Source of the DNA: Leptodactylus fallax
Taxonomy: Eukaryota > Chordata > Amphibia > Anura > Leptodactylidae
Direction: 5' to 3'
NCBI GenBank assembly: GCA_947044405.1
Contig: CAMRHE010000021.1
Coordinates: 7,300,501-7,364,500, forward strand
Length of the DNA stretch: 64,000 nt
Part shown: piece after piece, positions 1-11,998 of the stretch
Layout of the letters: each line of letters starts with the position of its first letter
How positions within the stretch are numbered: position 1 is the stretch's first letter
Made by a program: the position numbers and the translations under genes
Notes under the pieces: generated by a model
The model's input: the letters and a program-made list of their open reading frames with translations, nothing else
Told to the model about the DNA's origin: nothing
The model's database searches: none

Positions 1-3000
1 CATATTCCTGTCGTGCATTCATGTGTGCACAGAGTATGTAGTGAACCACATAGAGTACCTGTGGCACTGTATTATGTGCGCTGTTTGGTGCATCTGTGCA
101 GTGTAATCTTGCAGAGATTCTTCTGAAGTAGCAGAGCTTAGAGACTTTTTTTTAACAGGCCAATGATCAGACTTGACCATTGTGAAGTGTAAATATGACC
201 AGTGGTCAGCTGGCAAACCAGCTAATGCCTGTTCAGTCAGCTGATGAGCATCTAACATGAGGGCATAAAATCAGTACACCCCTCGTACAAACGGTTTGTG
301 TTGCTGACAAATACACCTTGTATGGGGACAATTGATTGTACTATTAACCCTTATTCAATATAATGTAAACATTTCACCAAATAAATGGTAGCTAACACTG
401 ATCGACTTGCGACATTGACAATTAGCGCTTTTTACAGGCAGTGAATCTACACCTGTTCAAGGACCCTTAGCTATAGAATAGTTCTGTAATAAGGCAACAA
501 CACACATGGAGGTACATAAGGACCCCATATAAGTCTACTGTATTTTGAGAGGTTGTCATGAACTGTTATAAGTTATTGTGCTTGAGGCCCTAGATATTTC
601 CAGATGATTAAGATGGTTTGATTCTCTAAGCCTTATGACATTTTCAAGCTTAGGTTTATGCACTACAGCACTAAAGTGGCTCCATACTTTATCTCATTGG
701 TAGTTTGTTCTTGTATTTAAAACTATAAGCTACACTAGCAAGGTACACTTATACAGACTACACATTACCATTACACCCCTCTGTGAATATGTCTGCATTT
801 AAGGAAAGAACATTAAACCAGACATTATTAGCAATTTGCCTATATAATAACTCTGCTCCAAAAGCAAAAGCCCATGGTGCAAATATCTTCTGAAATGGCC
901 CCTTGTTTTCCTATTGTGATGTTGAATTTTAATTTTAGGTAAATTATTAACTAATGTAATCTTTCAGTAAATTTAGCATTTTGCTTACGCACACTAATAA
1001 AAGCATGTAGCTAGTAAACACATTAAAGTTATATTGAGTAAATATTGTGGAATTACTTTCATTTGACTTTTAATTTACTTAAGAGACCCAAAAAGCCCTG
1101 AAAGCGTTTCACAGCAATTTCTAAGTTATTTAGGCAATGTAATCACTTTTCCCGAACTTCACTTTTGTTCAGTCTTTAATAGAACTACACACGACTTTGT
1201 TAATTTACTCTGACAGGTTAATGTTGATATCAGGAGGAAGTTGAGCTCTCAGTTGTGTAAGCAGTGCTGATAAGTCGTTTCTTTTAAGATGTACCACTTT
1301 CCTTTGTGTAACCACAGATATTTGTCTGCTGATAGAAATAAGTCTTCATTAACAAAGGTGGCATGCAATCATACAGTCAGATTAGTCATTTCATTAGCTT
1401 CAAGGATTGAAAAAGCTTTTCTATCTATGTAGGACTGTTCAGACAATGCAGTTACTGTCACACTTCTAGCCAGCTATTGGATTGTAATTATGAAATCTTG
1501 CAAATAACACAGACTGAAGGATGCCCTGGTAAGTAATTACAGGGGGAAGTTTGTGTTTTTGCCTCAATTTTCCTTTTATAAATAAACTGATAATATGAAA
1601 ACTTTTTGATAGATCTGCTCATATAATCTCCTATGAAAATAAAGGTTTTAAAAGTGAAGTGCAAATTCAGTTGTATGCTAGAACTTCATGTATTAAAAGG
1701 AAGTTTATCACATTGTACATGCAGAGTAGAGTGCATGTACAGCGCAGTGAACTAAACAGATAGGAAAAAATTCAGGATAATATGCTTAGCAGTCTTTTGG
1801 ACCTATTTAGCGATTTGCAGCTATCTGAGTATGCATACTCATACAGTGAAGACTACCAAGTGAATAGGACCCCGGGACTCCTAAGCACAGGAAGAGCAGG
1901 AATATAATTAAATTAAATCAAAATCATGCTGAATATTCACGTTTTATTGACCCTGCGTACTACCTGGTGTTCACATTTAGTGAATTTCAGGTATCTTACA
2001 AAATGCTGACTATTTATACCATGCATTAAAAATCACAACTACTAGTCTCACCATATTCGAACCTTTAGATGCATCTGAAGGACCAGATTTATTGCATGAT
2101 ACAATGACATGAGATGAGAGTTAGGTCACGTAAGAGGGATAAGTATTCTATGATGGTAGTAAAGGGAAAGGTTATGAATGGCTGCCAGAATGAAATGGTA
2201 AAATCAATATGTGAGCATGGTGGATCTCAACTGAAAATTAAATAGAGGTAAATTAATAGATGAACTATATACTTTATCTGCAGATTATGACTTCTGTACA
2301 GGCCATATAACACTGGGGCATGTAGAATATAGTAATAGGTAGGAAGAAGTTTCTGAAGTTTTTCAGAAGGAAGAAGAGTTTTGACTATGGATGCAATGAG
2401 ATATTTTGTTTCCTATGGCTTTCCAATTTAAAGATGATATCACTGTGATTAATATGGATAGAAACTGTAAAGCAATCTGCACCCAGTATATTGCTTACAG
2501 TGTAGACTGTACCTGACACTTTGTAATTGTTATATAGAATCCAGCACTGAAAAATCACTAATAGTGCTCTGCAGTTTATGTCAGCACATTACAGACTTAA
2601 ACTTTTATCTCCCACCAGGTTTGGGATGAACATTCATCATAATATGACCATAGACGTACATTAGCCAGACGTATGTCCTAAAAATATACATTTGACATAG
2701 CTGACTATGCTTGTCAGACCAGTATATAAAGGACCTACTTCACAACAACTCTATAGGCATACAGATGCACTTTTTTCAGGAATAGGTTATGCTATTTCTT
2801 TCAAGTGGCTTTGCTGTAAGGCTGAATTTACACATGCATTTTTTGTTGCATCTTTGCAGAAAAAAATATTTCCTGGCATTTTTACATAAACAGCAACAAA
2901 AGTGACGTGTCAATAAGGGTTACACTCACCAGGTTAGACTGGAAAATAGTTTTTTTCTGCTATATATCTGGTCTCCTCTGAACAGTTTGCCAGTATTGTA

Positions 3001-3660
3001 ATAAAACGTGGCTGAAAAATACTTTTACCAAGTGGTAAACATCTGATTGCTCTCACAGATATCAGAATTTACCACTAAACCAGTATGAGTGGTTCTTTTA
3101 CATCTACCCATGCACATTTGTTTGCAGGTGTGACCAGTACCCACCCTCTTGTCAATGCCTATATGCAGGATTGCGCAACAATAAAAATTCTTTATGCCAG
3201 CCCACATGCAAGAGATAACTGTTTGTTAAATGATTGTTCATCTGACACATTAGTCCACTTGGCAGGCCAGAAAGAGATGAGTGGCTACCAAACAGATCTG
3301 ACAAGGCTTCTCTTGGGAGAAAGAAATGTGATTGGACAGAGAATCCAGATTTTTGCTTATTATAACTGGAAACTTTAAGGTTCTATTGGCAGTCCTCATA
3401 AACATTAGATTTTAAATCCATTGCAGTGAGCATGGTCCTATTGCCTCACACTGCTTCTTCCACTGCTAAAGATAACTGTTTAGTAGGAGTCAAACTGCAG
3501 GGTCCCACACAGGAATGGGGCAATCATGTAATCACCAATTCATTTTCAACAATACTAACTGTACTATGTCCATCAAGTTCAGTCAGGGGACGGGAAAGAG
3601 CTTGACTAAACGAAATAAGTATTCTATACATTTCAATAAACATCATTGCTATTTTGCTCT
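1..3660. other. Unique AT-rich stretch, no gene recognised
   Basis: No ORF longer than about 100 codons and no transposon protein motif is seen on either strand. The sequence is AT-rich and mostly non-repetitive by eye. It could be intergenic or intronic. The longest plus-strand ORF (3085-3378) shows no recognisable domain and no coding bias, so I do not call it. Confidence 0.5.
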
Positions 3661-3667
3661 AAAAAGG

Positions 3668-3897
3668 CATACAAGAAACTGAAAATTCACACACTCTTTA
3701 TACACACACAAGACCTGGATATTACTGATTCCTCCTTCACGCCCCACAAGTTTCCAGATTTGTTTATTTATGACCTATTGTAAATAACATCTCTACTTAT
3801 GTTGCATTTTGATTTTCTTTAAAGATTCTAAGACCCTTTGAAGATCCAGGTCTTGTGTGTGTATAAAGAGTGTGTGAATTTTCAGTATCTTGTATGT
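3668..3897. repeat. Foldback (inverted-repeat) element
   Basis: Two arms of about 53 bp, at roughly 3668-3721 and 3845-3897, are almost exact reverse complements. They share the block AAATTCACACACTCTTTATA and its complement. They enclose a spacer of about 120 bp. The structure suggests a short inverted-repeat transposon or the paired ends of a retroelement. The right arm runs straight into the Penelope-like tail that follows, so the two may be one element. Confidence 0.6.
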
Positions 3898-3990
3898 CTG
3901 AAGAAGAGAGATAGTACTCTCGAAAGTTCACTATCAAATATACTCAGTTAGCTTCTAAAAGGTATCGCCTGATTTCTTCACTAGAAATAC
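3898..3990 (+). repeat. Penelope-like element tail with hammerhead-like core
   Basis: The segment carries CTGAAGA, a GAGAG/CTCTC stem with a six-base loop, then GAAAG (3898-3926), followed by a block ending AAAGGTATCGCCTGATTTCT. The latter block recurs at about 15958-15980, where it lies in an insertion with a target-site duplication, so it is a mobile repeat. The layout resembles termini of Penelope-like elements, which can carry hammerhead ribozymes. One extra A before the stem departs from the canonical core, so activity is doubtful. Confidence 0.4.
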
Positions 3991-4177
3991 TAGATAGATG
4001 TATTATTTGATAATTTTTTCTGTGGACATTTTTAAATTTTAGAACTTTTTCATTTTTTTTAAATCCCAATAAAGGGGTTCTAATATTTCAGTCACAGAAT
4101 GCCTCTTACCTTATACTTCATATGGTTCCCCTCTCTAGTGCAATCATTTTACTATATGGTTGTTTTTTTTTTTTTTT

Positions 4178-4711
4178 TGTTATTATCGGGCAGTTCTACC
4201 ATTTGGACATTATTGTTATGTCTCTGCCTGTTCGGGTCTCTGTGCCACCCTCTGCTCGCATGCTGCGGCATAAGATGGCGTCCTCAGTTTGATTCTTTGC
4301 TTAGGATTCTAGATGCTTAGTCTGAACGCAGTCCTAGTTCCCTTGCTGTGTAATGGATTTCCAGCCACACCCGTGTTCTGAGCATTGTTTCTCTCTGGAC
4401 TCTCTACTATTATCTCTGACCTTTGGCTTGCCTTGTGACTTCTCTCTTGGATTTCGATTTGGTACCACGTTTGCTTCTCTGGTTGTGACCCCTGGCTTGT
4501 TTACCATTCTTCTTCGTGGTTTGTCTTGTTCTGTGTGTCACTTTACTCAGTATAGGGCTCGTCTTCAAGTTGTCCTTTTACCGTTTAGGGTAATCTGAGG
4601 CAATAGGAAGGGACAGTGGCTGGGGTGAGATTAGGGCTCACTTGTCTCTGTCCTTCCTCCCAGACCCCTGCAGTAGTGTGAGGGTATTGCTACGTCTGGC
4701 AAGACCCTCAC
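4178..4711. mobile_element. Possible solo LTR or other dispersed repeat
   Basis: After a T tract there is a 530-bp segment, richer in GC than its flanks, that begins TGTTATTATC and ends GACCCTCACA. This is consistent with TG...CA LTR ends. It contains runs resembling frog LTR sequence (repeated CTTGTGACTTCTCT-like and GTGACCCCTGGC-like words). I found no convincing target-site duplication, so the boundaries and class are uncertain. Its ORFs (4099-4320, 4353-4598) are not thought to be genes. Confidence 0.3.
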
Positions 4712-4889
4712 AATTATATAATTTTCTTGTTTTTACTGTTTCATATTTATTTATTTTTTGTTTGCATGTATGAATGTATTTAACAGACCTCTAGCATTTC
4801 TTCCCACATTGTAGAGCTGTTCTGGGTCTGCTAAGACATGCAAGCCCTAGCCCATACTGGGCACAAAGTGATCACATGATGTATCATAT

Positions 4890-5313
4890 GATCATCAGAA
4901 CTAAAACAGCTATTGGTGTTAAACATTTTTGCAAATAAAATTTTCAGCGTTGTAAAGATTTTCTCTAACCATCTTAGTAATGACAGTCTGTTGCATTGAT
5001 CAGTTGCCTATAAATACGGCCATGAATACAGGAACTTTCTGTGGTCTGGGACTGGTCACCCAGCTGTGATTTCCGTATCATGGACAGGTTATCATGCAGG
5101 AATATTGTATGCATCAACAACAAGGAAATCTTGGCTGCATTTCTCTGCCAGACACCAGAAAGTTCCTGCATTCATCATGGTCATACCTATCAAGACAACA
5201 AACTGTCACCACTAAGATGATTATGGAAAATCTTCAAAACGCTACACAATTTTAGATACTTTGTACTCTGCACATTGAAATATGGCGATTTTAATTGGAA
5301 ACCCCTTTTAAAG
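4890..5313. mobile_element. Dispersed short element, older copy of the 29342-29776 family
   Basis: The stretch from TAAAGATTTTCTCTAAC to about 5220 aligns by eye with 29438-29705. Shared features are the GATCAGTTGCC block, TGGTCTGGGACT, the AAGGAAATC block and AGAAAGTTCCTGCATTCAT. It ends near AACCCCTTTTAAAG, like the TTAA-type ends of its relative. The left end is not clear. It is non-coding. Confidence 0.55.
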
Positions 5314-7499
5314 AAGCGGTTCATGAAAAGTCATGGTGTTTTGAGTGTTCTACTAGTGCAAGATCTGAAGGGGTGGTGTATGCCTTCTCTCTTTGTTGTT
5401 GAGTGATACACTGCTCTTATGCTGTGTATTAGGTGTTGTACAGTGAATAAACAACCACATTCTCATAAACAGACCTTATTTTCAGCTTCAGAAATTTCCT
5501 CAACATATCTGCCGTGTATGAATTTACCCCATAATGGGGCTGGAATGTGAATATCAATAAATTCCAGAATAAAAACCCAGGTTGGATAGTTTGTTAGTGT
5601 GTGCAGTGTGGCAGTCATCTATTAGTTAGCCATGAAATGATAAGTATTCCTCTAGGGATTGGGATACATACACTGTATTTATTACTTATTATATGTGTGT
5701 TAATATAGATCATTGCTATAGGTAAATTGTTTGTTTTTGGGGATTACAAAGTAGCAAACAAGTGAAAGTTAAGACTAGAATGTGATACAGTTTTAGACTT
5801 TTCTTCTTGTGTCCATCTTGTTAGCATTGTAGCACATTAGAAAAGGCTGATTTGTATTCAAATACATGTGTGATCCCATTTCCATTGTTTGCTTTCTCAC
5901 ACAGCACTTTCACCTACACCCCCTTCCCTCTCATTTGATAGTCAGTGGGCTTCTTCCTGCCCTGAATACCACAGTTCCAATTTATTCAAACTCCCATCAT
6001 TAGCACTAGTCCCCCCACTGAAATTATGAATGAAAGGCCTTGTTGTTCTTTACAAATAACTCCAGCTTCCTCGGTCAGTCTAATTCAAATGAAAGTGACT
6101 GCCAGGAGAAGTGTTTGTATGATGGACAGTCCACTCAGCAAGTGAACAAATAACACAGGAAGTTTTTCAAGGGATATTTCATGCTGACCTGTTAGTCTTC
6201 CCTGTCACAAACAAAGATAAAGCAGACAGCACAGGATGTCTTTCACAGATGTCAGGAGCATGGAATGATTTACAGAAAGTTTCAGAACTTGGTCTAATTC
6301 TATTTTTTCTTAATTTGTCAGAAAGGACAAAGAGGACTTGTCGTAATGCTACAGACTTCTATAGGATGTATAAAAGTGTTGATGTATTTTCATTCTAACT
6401 AGTGTTTTTCTTGAGGGTGACGGCACACAGAGCTTTATGATGTAGCGGGCACTTCAATTTTATCAGTATCATTGGCTCATTGCGCAAGTCTTTGCCAACA
6501 TGCAAGTGTGTGGCTGCCACATGGCGGACACTGTGTGCATTCACTCTTGTTATTATTATGTAAGTTGCTTATTAATGCAATTTTGTATTTTTTTGACTGT
6601 TTATTATTTTTGCTATGGTGTTAGTTGTATAGTTGTTAGTTATATGTAATATTTATTTTATGTTTTGTTTCATGATTGTGATACAAAATATTCTTTTCTT
6701 CCTTGCTTCCTTTCTTCTTTCTTTGTTTCCTCTTCCCATTCCCGTGGTGCATATATATTTCTTTTTAATGAATAAAATAGCTATTAACTTCATCAGTAAA
6801 TTCAGTTCTGGTTCAGCAGACTGTGGCAAAGATTCCCTGCAGTGGAAACACCTACACCTTCAGTAACTATTGTTGGAACCAATGGAGAGACAGGCACCAT
6901 TTATTTGATTTTGAAAGCAAAGAGCCAGTCACATAGTTGAATTAGTAAAACCCCCAGCTGAGGAGTTTTATTCTTCTCAGTTTTCTTTTGAGCACAGGGC
7001 AAAAGGTAATTGACAGGCTGATTGTGTAGCTAAGGCCCCAGTCACACATTTTAATAATAGCTGTCTGAGGTGATGAGTGAAGAAGGACTGTTCAGGAAAC
7101 ACTTTGAGCCCTTCAAGTGGACAGGCCTCAGTGACTTCCATGTACTTTCTGCTACAAACTCCTCTTCGAGAAATAACACGAAGCATTTGAACATGGCAGT
7201 TGTTTTTCCTGTACCGAGTAGGGAAGCATATGTTTTCTCATTTAAAATCTATACACTAGAGCAGTCCTAATTTACAATGTGAGACATAACACAGCTGTTT
7301 TCAGAATGCTTAGAGACAGTTGTTGTTTAGATTCCAAATATAAATATACATTATCTTCTTCCCATTTACACTATCTATCTAGAAAAAGAAAATACAATCA
7401 CTAGCAAAAGGATTCATGCCTCAAGGTTCAAACCAAGTCCGGTACATATAAACAAATCCAAAAAATGTCAGTGCGCCAAGGATAAAGTCAAAAGTTGGG
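5314..7499. other. Unique stretch, no gene recognised
   Basis: No transposon motif or credible exon is visible. Short ORFs such as 6633-6866 and 6977-7186 show no domain. Part of it (about 5990-6320) has balanced composition and looks less repeat-like than its flanks. Confidence 0.45.
5990..6320. other. Candidate conserved non-coding element
   Basis: This segment has balanced base composition, no inverted repeats and no ORF, and contains words such as CTAATTCAAATGAAAG and GACAGCACAGGATG typical in style of vertebrate enhancers. This is an impression from composition only; conservation across vertebrates cannot be tested here. Confidence 0.2.
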
Positions 7500-7595
7500 G
7501 TACTTTATTGACCCATTTGTGCAATATTTCAGCTCTTCAATAGAGCCTTTTTCAAGTTTGTCAATAAAGTACCCCATCTTTTCACTTTAACCTTG
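7500..7595 (-). repeat. Dispersed foldback repeat with degenerate hammerhead-like core
   Basis: GTACTTTATTGAC and GTCAATAAAGTAC flank a core that reads on the minus strand TTGAAAAAGGCTCT, a short loop, then AGAGCTGAAAT. The stem GGCTCT/AGAGCT next to GAAA resembles the stem II region of hammerhead motifs spread by retroelements in amphibians. The CUGANGA box is degenerate here, so this is at most a relic. Confidence 0.35.
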
Positions 7596-7709
7596 GAGGT
7601 CTGTCATTTTTTTTAGGTTTATGTCTATCTCTATGCAGTATCTATATCTGTCTATGTATCTATCTATTTGAGGCCCGGGGCCCTACGCTGCGATTTGGCC
7701 ATGGCGTCA

Positions 7710-8348
7710 GCCCCCCTTATATATAATAATTTCCTCTTATAATAGCCCCCTTATATTTGAGTATAATAGCTCCCTTATATATAACAGTCTCCCCATTATA
7801 ACAATCCACCTTATATATAATAGTTACTGTCCTAAAATAGCCCCCTTATATATAATAGTTCCCTGTTTATATAGAAGACTCCTCCTTATACATAATAGCC
7901 CCTTATATATAACAGTCTCCCCCTTATAACAGCCGATCTTATATATAATAGTGCCCCCTTTTTATATATAATAGTTTCTCTCTTATAATAGCCCCCTTAT
8001 ATATAATAATTCCTCTCTTATAATAGCCCCCTTATACAGTATATAATAATTCCTCTCTTATAATAGCGTTCCTTATATAAAATAGTTCCTCCATTATAAA
8101 TAATAGCCCCCTTATATATGTCTTCCCCTTATAAGAGCCCTCCTTATATATAATAATTCCCCCTTATAATAGCTCCCTTATATATAATTCCTCTCTTATA
8201 ATAGTGCCCCTTATGTATAATATTTCCCCCATTATAAATATTAGCCCCCTTATATAAAGTCTCCCACTTATAATAGCCCCCTCATATATAACATTCTCTC
8301 CCTTATAGTAGCCCCCTTATATATAATAGTTCCTTTTATAATAGTCCC
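7710..8348. repeat. AT-rich minisatellite, left part
   Basis: Imperfect tandem copies of units built from CCCCCTTATATATAATA and GTTCCTCTCTTATAATAG, with a combined period of about 30-35 bp. Unit length and sequence vary, so it is a degenerate minisatellite. The array resumes directly after the gypsy insertion at 14273, showing that the insertion split one array. Confidence 0.8.
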
Positions 8349-9181
8349 TGTGAAGAATATCGCCTCGCCCAGCCGCCTGGCACGCCTGCGATCACACTTC
8401 TTTCTTAACCTCCCACTCACACACCGTGAGTAGACCAGGTCATAGGATAAAACGAACGAGCGATATAAATTTTATATGTTTAATAACCCAAGTGGGTCGG
8501 TATGAATTAATAGCATATACAGAAATATACAATATTAATATGATCAAGCATAAACATACAAGCAAAAGGGCAATGATACAATACACCAAAATAAAAGGAA
8601 ATAAAGATTAGAAAAAATACCTGAGCACACAGCTTTGTCCTAGCTGTCTCTCTTCCATGCTCAACACCATACTCCTAGTCCGTTTCTCTAGGCCACAGCA
8701 GAGTTTTGGGCCTAGGGCGCAAGCTTAAGCAAGTTGCATAAAACAATCCTTCTACATGCTGTCCAGAACTAGGCCCTCAAAGCATTCCTCAGTAGGGCAG
8801 GCCCTCTCATCTTCTCCCAGATCCGAGCTCCTTACTGCCTCTTTGCTGAATGACCCCAGAATCCAGGTCTGCCCACAGCATATGGCTAGTGCTCCACCCA
8901 CCCCTTGCACCCAGGCAGCCCCCCTTCTCCCACCTTTGCAGAACCCTTGGAGAGATGGGTGAAGTTAAGGCTTGCTCTCCCCCATCCCATGTGGCCAGGG
9001 ATAATAAAAGTGCCTGGCTATAGCAAGCCATCTCCAATGAACACACGTAAAACCAGTGAAGCCTATCGTCCAGCAATGTGGACTCAACTAAAGCACCACA
9101 TTCCAAGTGGGGGAAGGACTGACCTAAGCAAGTAAAACACACTTCCAAGAAAGATATAAAACTGAGGGTCGGTTCATCACA
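8349..9181 (-). repeat. 3' LTR of element G1
   Basis: This 833-bp direct repeat matches 13440-14272 with about nine substitutions. It is preceded on the coding strand by the polypurine tract at 9182-9193. The long protease-integrase reading frame runs on into this LTR and stops at 8807. Confidence 0.93.
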
Positions 9182-9193
9182 CCTCCCCCTTTT
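9182..9193 (-). other. Polypurine tract of element G1
   Basis: On the minus strand AAAAGGGGGAGG lies immediately before the 3' LTR, the expected place for the plus-strand primer of reverse transcription. Confidence 0.8.
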
Positions 9194-9429
9194 AGAGCGT
9201 GTCGGGAGGAAGGACGATCCTAAGATCGCCTTCCGCAGACACCTTGGCGGCCTCACCCCGCTGGGACCTGCGCTGGTCCCTGACCATATTCCTGGCGTAC
9301 TGATACCCTCTTCCTCTCCTGTCTGAATGGAGACTCTTCTAAGGTTCAGGCTCTGAATTAAGTAGACCTGGCTACCTCCTGCTTGCTCTGGGTCCCTCCC
9401 CCGAGTGCTGGTGTCCCTCAGACCCACAC

Positions 9430-9720
9430 TCACAACCCCAGGCCCTTGTGGTACCGGTGCTGAGACCCCATCCCGGCAGTCTCCGCCCACCTGGCTACCC
9501 CTGGCCTGCACTGGGACCTCGTTGTGAGTGCTGGCATCCCGCAGATCCACACTCGCAACCCCAGGCCCTTGTGGTGCCGGTGCTGAGACCCCATCCCGGC
9601 AGTCTCCGCCCACCTGGCTACCCCCGGCCTGCACTGGGACCTCGTGCTGAGTGCTGGCATCCAGCAGATCCACACTCGCAACCCCAGGCCCTTGTGATAC
9701 CAGTTTAGAGACCCCTTCCC
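9430..9720 (-). repeat. 123-bp tandem repeat coding a 41-residue unit
   Basis: The word AACCCCAGGCCC recurs at 9434, 9557 and 9680, a spacing of exactly 123 bp. On the minus strand this encodes about three copies of a 41-residue unit containing GPGVASVDL, STxxEVPVQA and GDCRDGVSAP. The frame is kept because 123 is a multiple of three. It lies in the tail that follows integrase, where a gypsy pol would normally carry the chromodomain-like end or, in Gmr1-like order, RT. Confidence 0.85.
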
Positions 9721-11998
9721 GGCAGTCTCTCAGGGTCTCTCCCACACTAGCCGCTAGTTGGGAGAGTTCTAGGGGATTCTGCACCTCCCCCTTTGCTTCC
9801 AAACCTAGGGGCACCTCTGGTTCTGGCACAGGTATGTTTGGACCCTGTCCTCCCTCCCAGACGCCTTGCCCCTTTGGGCCTACACCCTGTTCCTCCTGTA
9901 CTTGGGTGGGTGATGGTGATACCTTGGGCAAATGACTGAGATTATGCTTCCCCAAACCATCCCTCCACAATACATTGACAGGTAATACATTTGACACACC
10001 CCCTTCTTGGGTCCCACCTCCAGCACCCCATGCCGTCTGCACTTGGGCCATGGGCACGACTGGCACACCTTGGATGGCTGTTTCTCCTTCCCAGGACTCT
10101 TTCACAAGAGTTAGGGGCCCACGTACACGTCTCCCATACAAGAGCTCAAAGGGGAAGAACCCCGTTGAGGCTTGCGGCACCTCCCGGTAAGCGAACAGCA
10201 GGTGTGGGAGATAAGGCTCCCAGTCGCGCCCGTGGGACTCGACTAACATCCTGAGCATCTGCTTCAGGGTGCCATTGAACCGTTCACACAGGCCATTGGT
10301 CTGTGGGTGATACGGGCTGGACACCAGATGTTGCACCTCTGTTACCTTACACAGGCCTTGCATCAAGGCAGACATGAACTGGGTACCTTGGCCTGTGAAC
10401 ATCTCTCTGGGAAATCCAACATGGAAGAAGATGTCTACCAGAGCCTTGGCCACTACATCAGCCCGGGTGGAAGACAGCGCGACAGCTTCCGGGTACCTAG
10501 TAGCGTAGTTTACTACCGTTAATATGAAACGTTTCCCGGTGCGACTGGGAATGGACAGGGGTCCAATGAGATCCACAGCCACCCGCTGGAAAGGTTCGGT
10601 TATGATGGGCATAGGTATCATTGGTGCTTTGGAGCCTTGCCCCGCCTTGCCCATCCTCTGACAAGTATCACATGAACAGCAGTATTTAGCTACATCTGTC
10701 CCCATCTTAGGCCAGTAGAATAAGTGGCTGAGGCGAGCCTTGGTCTTAGCGATCCCCAGGTGGCCTGCCAGTGGAATATCATGAGCAATTCGCAACAACT
10801 CCACCCGATAGGGTTGGGGTACCACCAAATGTTTCTCCCTTAGCCGACTTTCTTTTCCCTTTGTGGGGATCGTTTCCCGGTACAACCTCCCTTGCTCCCA
10901 GTACACGCGGTCCTTGTCCGACTCCAAGGGAGGTTGATCAGCACGCTCCTTCAATGCGTCCAGACTGCGATCAGCTTGGACAGCGTCCCTGAACTCCTGA
11001 CTGGAACCAGACAGAAGAGATGTGCATGTCACATACCCGCCGGGCTCCTCCGGCTCCAGGGTGGGGAGGCTAGTCACGGCGGCCTCAGTGCCATCTCCGG
11101 GTGACAGAGGGAACGGCTCAGGGGTCGGAGCGCCTTCCACCCCTCTAGCACTCTGGCTGCGGGTTACCACTGCAACACCAGCAGTCCGTTCCTCATCCGG
11201 ATCGGCCCTGAGATCCCCGTGACCCACCTGACCACCTGGCACATTGTCCTCAGTTGGGGTTGCCCCCAGCATCTCAGAAGAGCTACCCTGTAAACCTGCA
11301 AGGCAAGAATTAGCAATTACATTGACATTGCATTCATTCATTGATTCACAGTGAACTGCATGGGTGAATGGCTCAGCCAGGGTCACACTGAGGGGGCTCT
11401 CATCACCCGCAGATGTGGGCGGGGCTACAGCCAGGTCAGCATTCCACAATGCCTCATTCACATGCTCACTGATTACTTTAGCTGGACACACAGCAAGGGG
11501 AGACAAAAGGCTAACCCCTCCCTCTGCCTGTGTCTGTGCCTGTGTGGCAGGCTTCACCACCTCATTAAAATCATCCTTCAGTACAGACATTTTGTCACAG
11601 CGAGGTGGGGCTACTCCCACCCCATATTGGGACACCAAGGGCCCCAAATCTCTTCCCAATAGTACATTGGCAGGCAGATCAGACACTAGCCCCACATCAC
11701 GCATCCCTTTTCCCGCACCCTAGTCCAAATGGACGCAAGCCATGGGCACAGTTACGCGTTGTTGTCCAATACCCTTCAGAGTCAGAGTTTTTCCAGGGAT
11801 AATACTGTCCGCAGGGACCAAGTCAGCTTGCACCAGAGTAATCTGCGCCCCAGTGTCCCGAAATCCCATGACCACTTTACCCCCCACAATGACCTGTTGA
11901 CTGTTGGCATCGGATTGCAACCCCTCCCTCCCCACCAAGTATACAGAAGAGCCAACTGCCGTGGCTGGGGACACAGGGGGGTTCTTAGAGCGGTTGGG

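Larger units (their letters stand above)
8807..11974 (-). pseudogene. G1 protease-spacer-integrase reading frame, no RT
   Basis: Reading starts within the protease: DTGAQITLV (about 11831-11857) is the retropepsin active site. A TAG at 11720-11722 interrupts the frame; the same frame then continues with LLGRDLG, the usual end of the protease fold. A spacer of about 250 residues with VTRSQS follows, then integrase: HHCC zinc finger (H..H near WPKM, C-S-C-D-T-C), first catalytic Asp in VAVDLIGPL at about residue 377 of the 965-codon downstream part, and Glu in CERFNGTL at about 474. The second catalytic Asp is replaced by Gly (TGQGTQF), 35 residues before the Glu. After SWEGE there is no recognisable integrase C-terminus or RT, only Gly/Pro-rich sequence and the 41-residue repeats. 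Integrase is therefore predicted inactive even though the frame is open for 2.9 kb. Confidence 0.88.

Noticed and set aside
19..258. 79-codon minus-strand ORF at the window start
   Set aside because: No domain, no start context, and composition like its non-coding surroundings.
11720..11722. Readthrough TAG between protease parts of G1 as a programmed suppressor stop
   Set aside because: It lies inside the protease fold rather than between gag and pol, and G1 has several other lesions, so a simple mutation is more likely.
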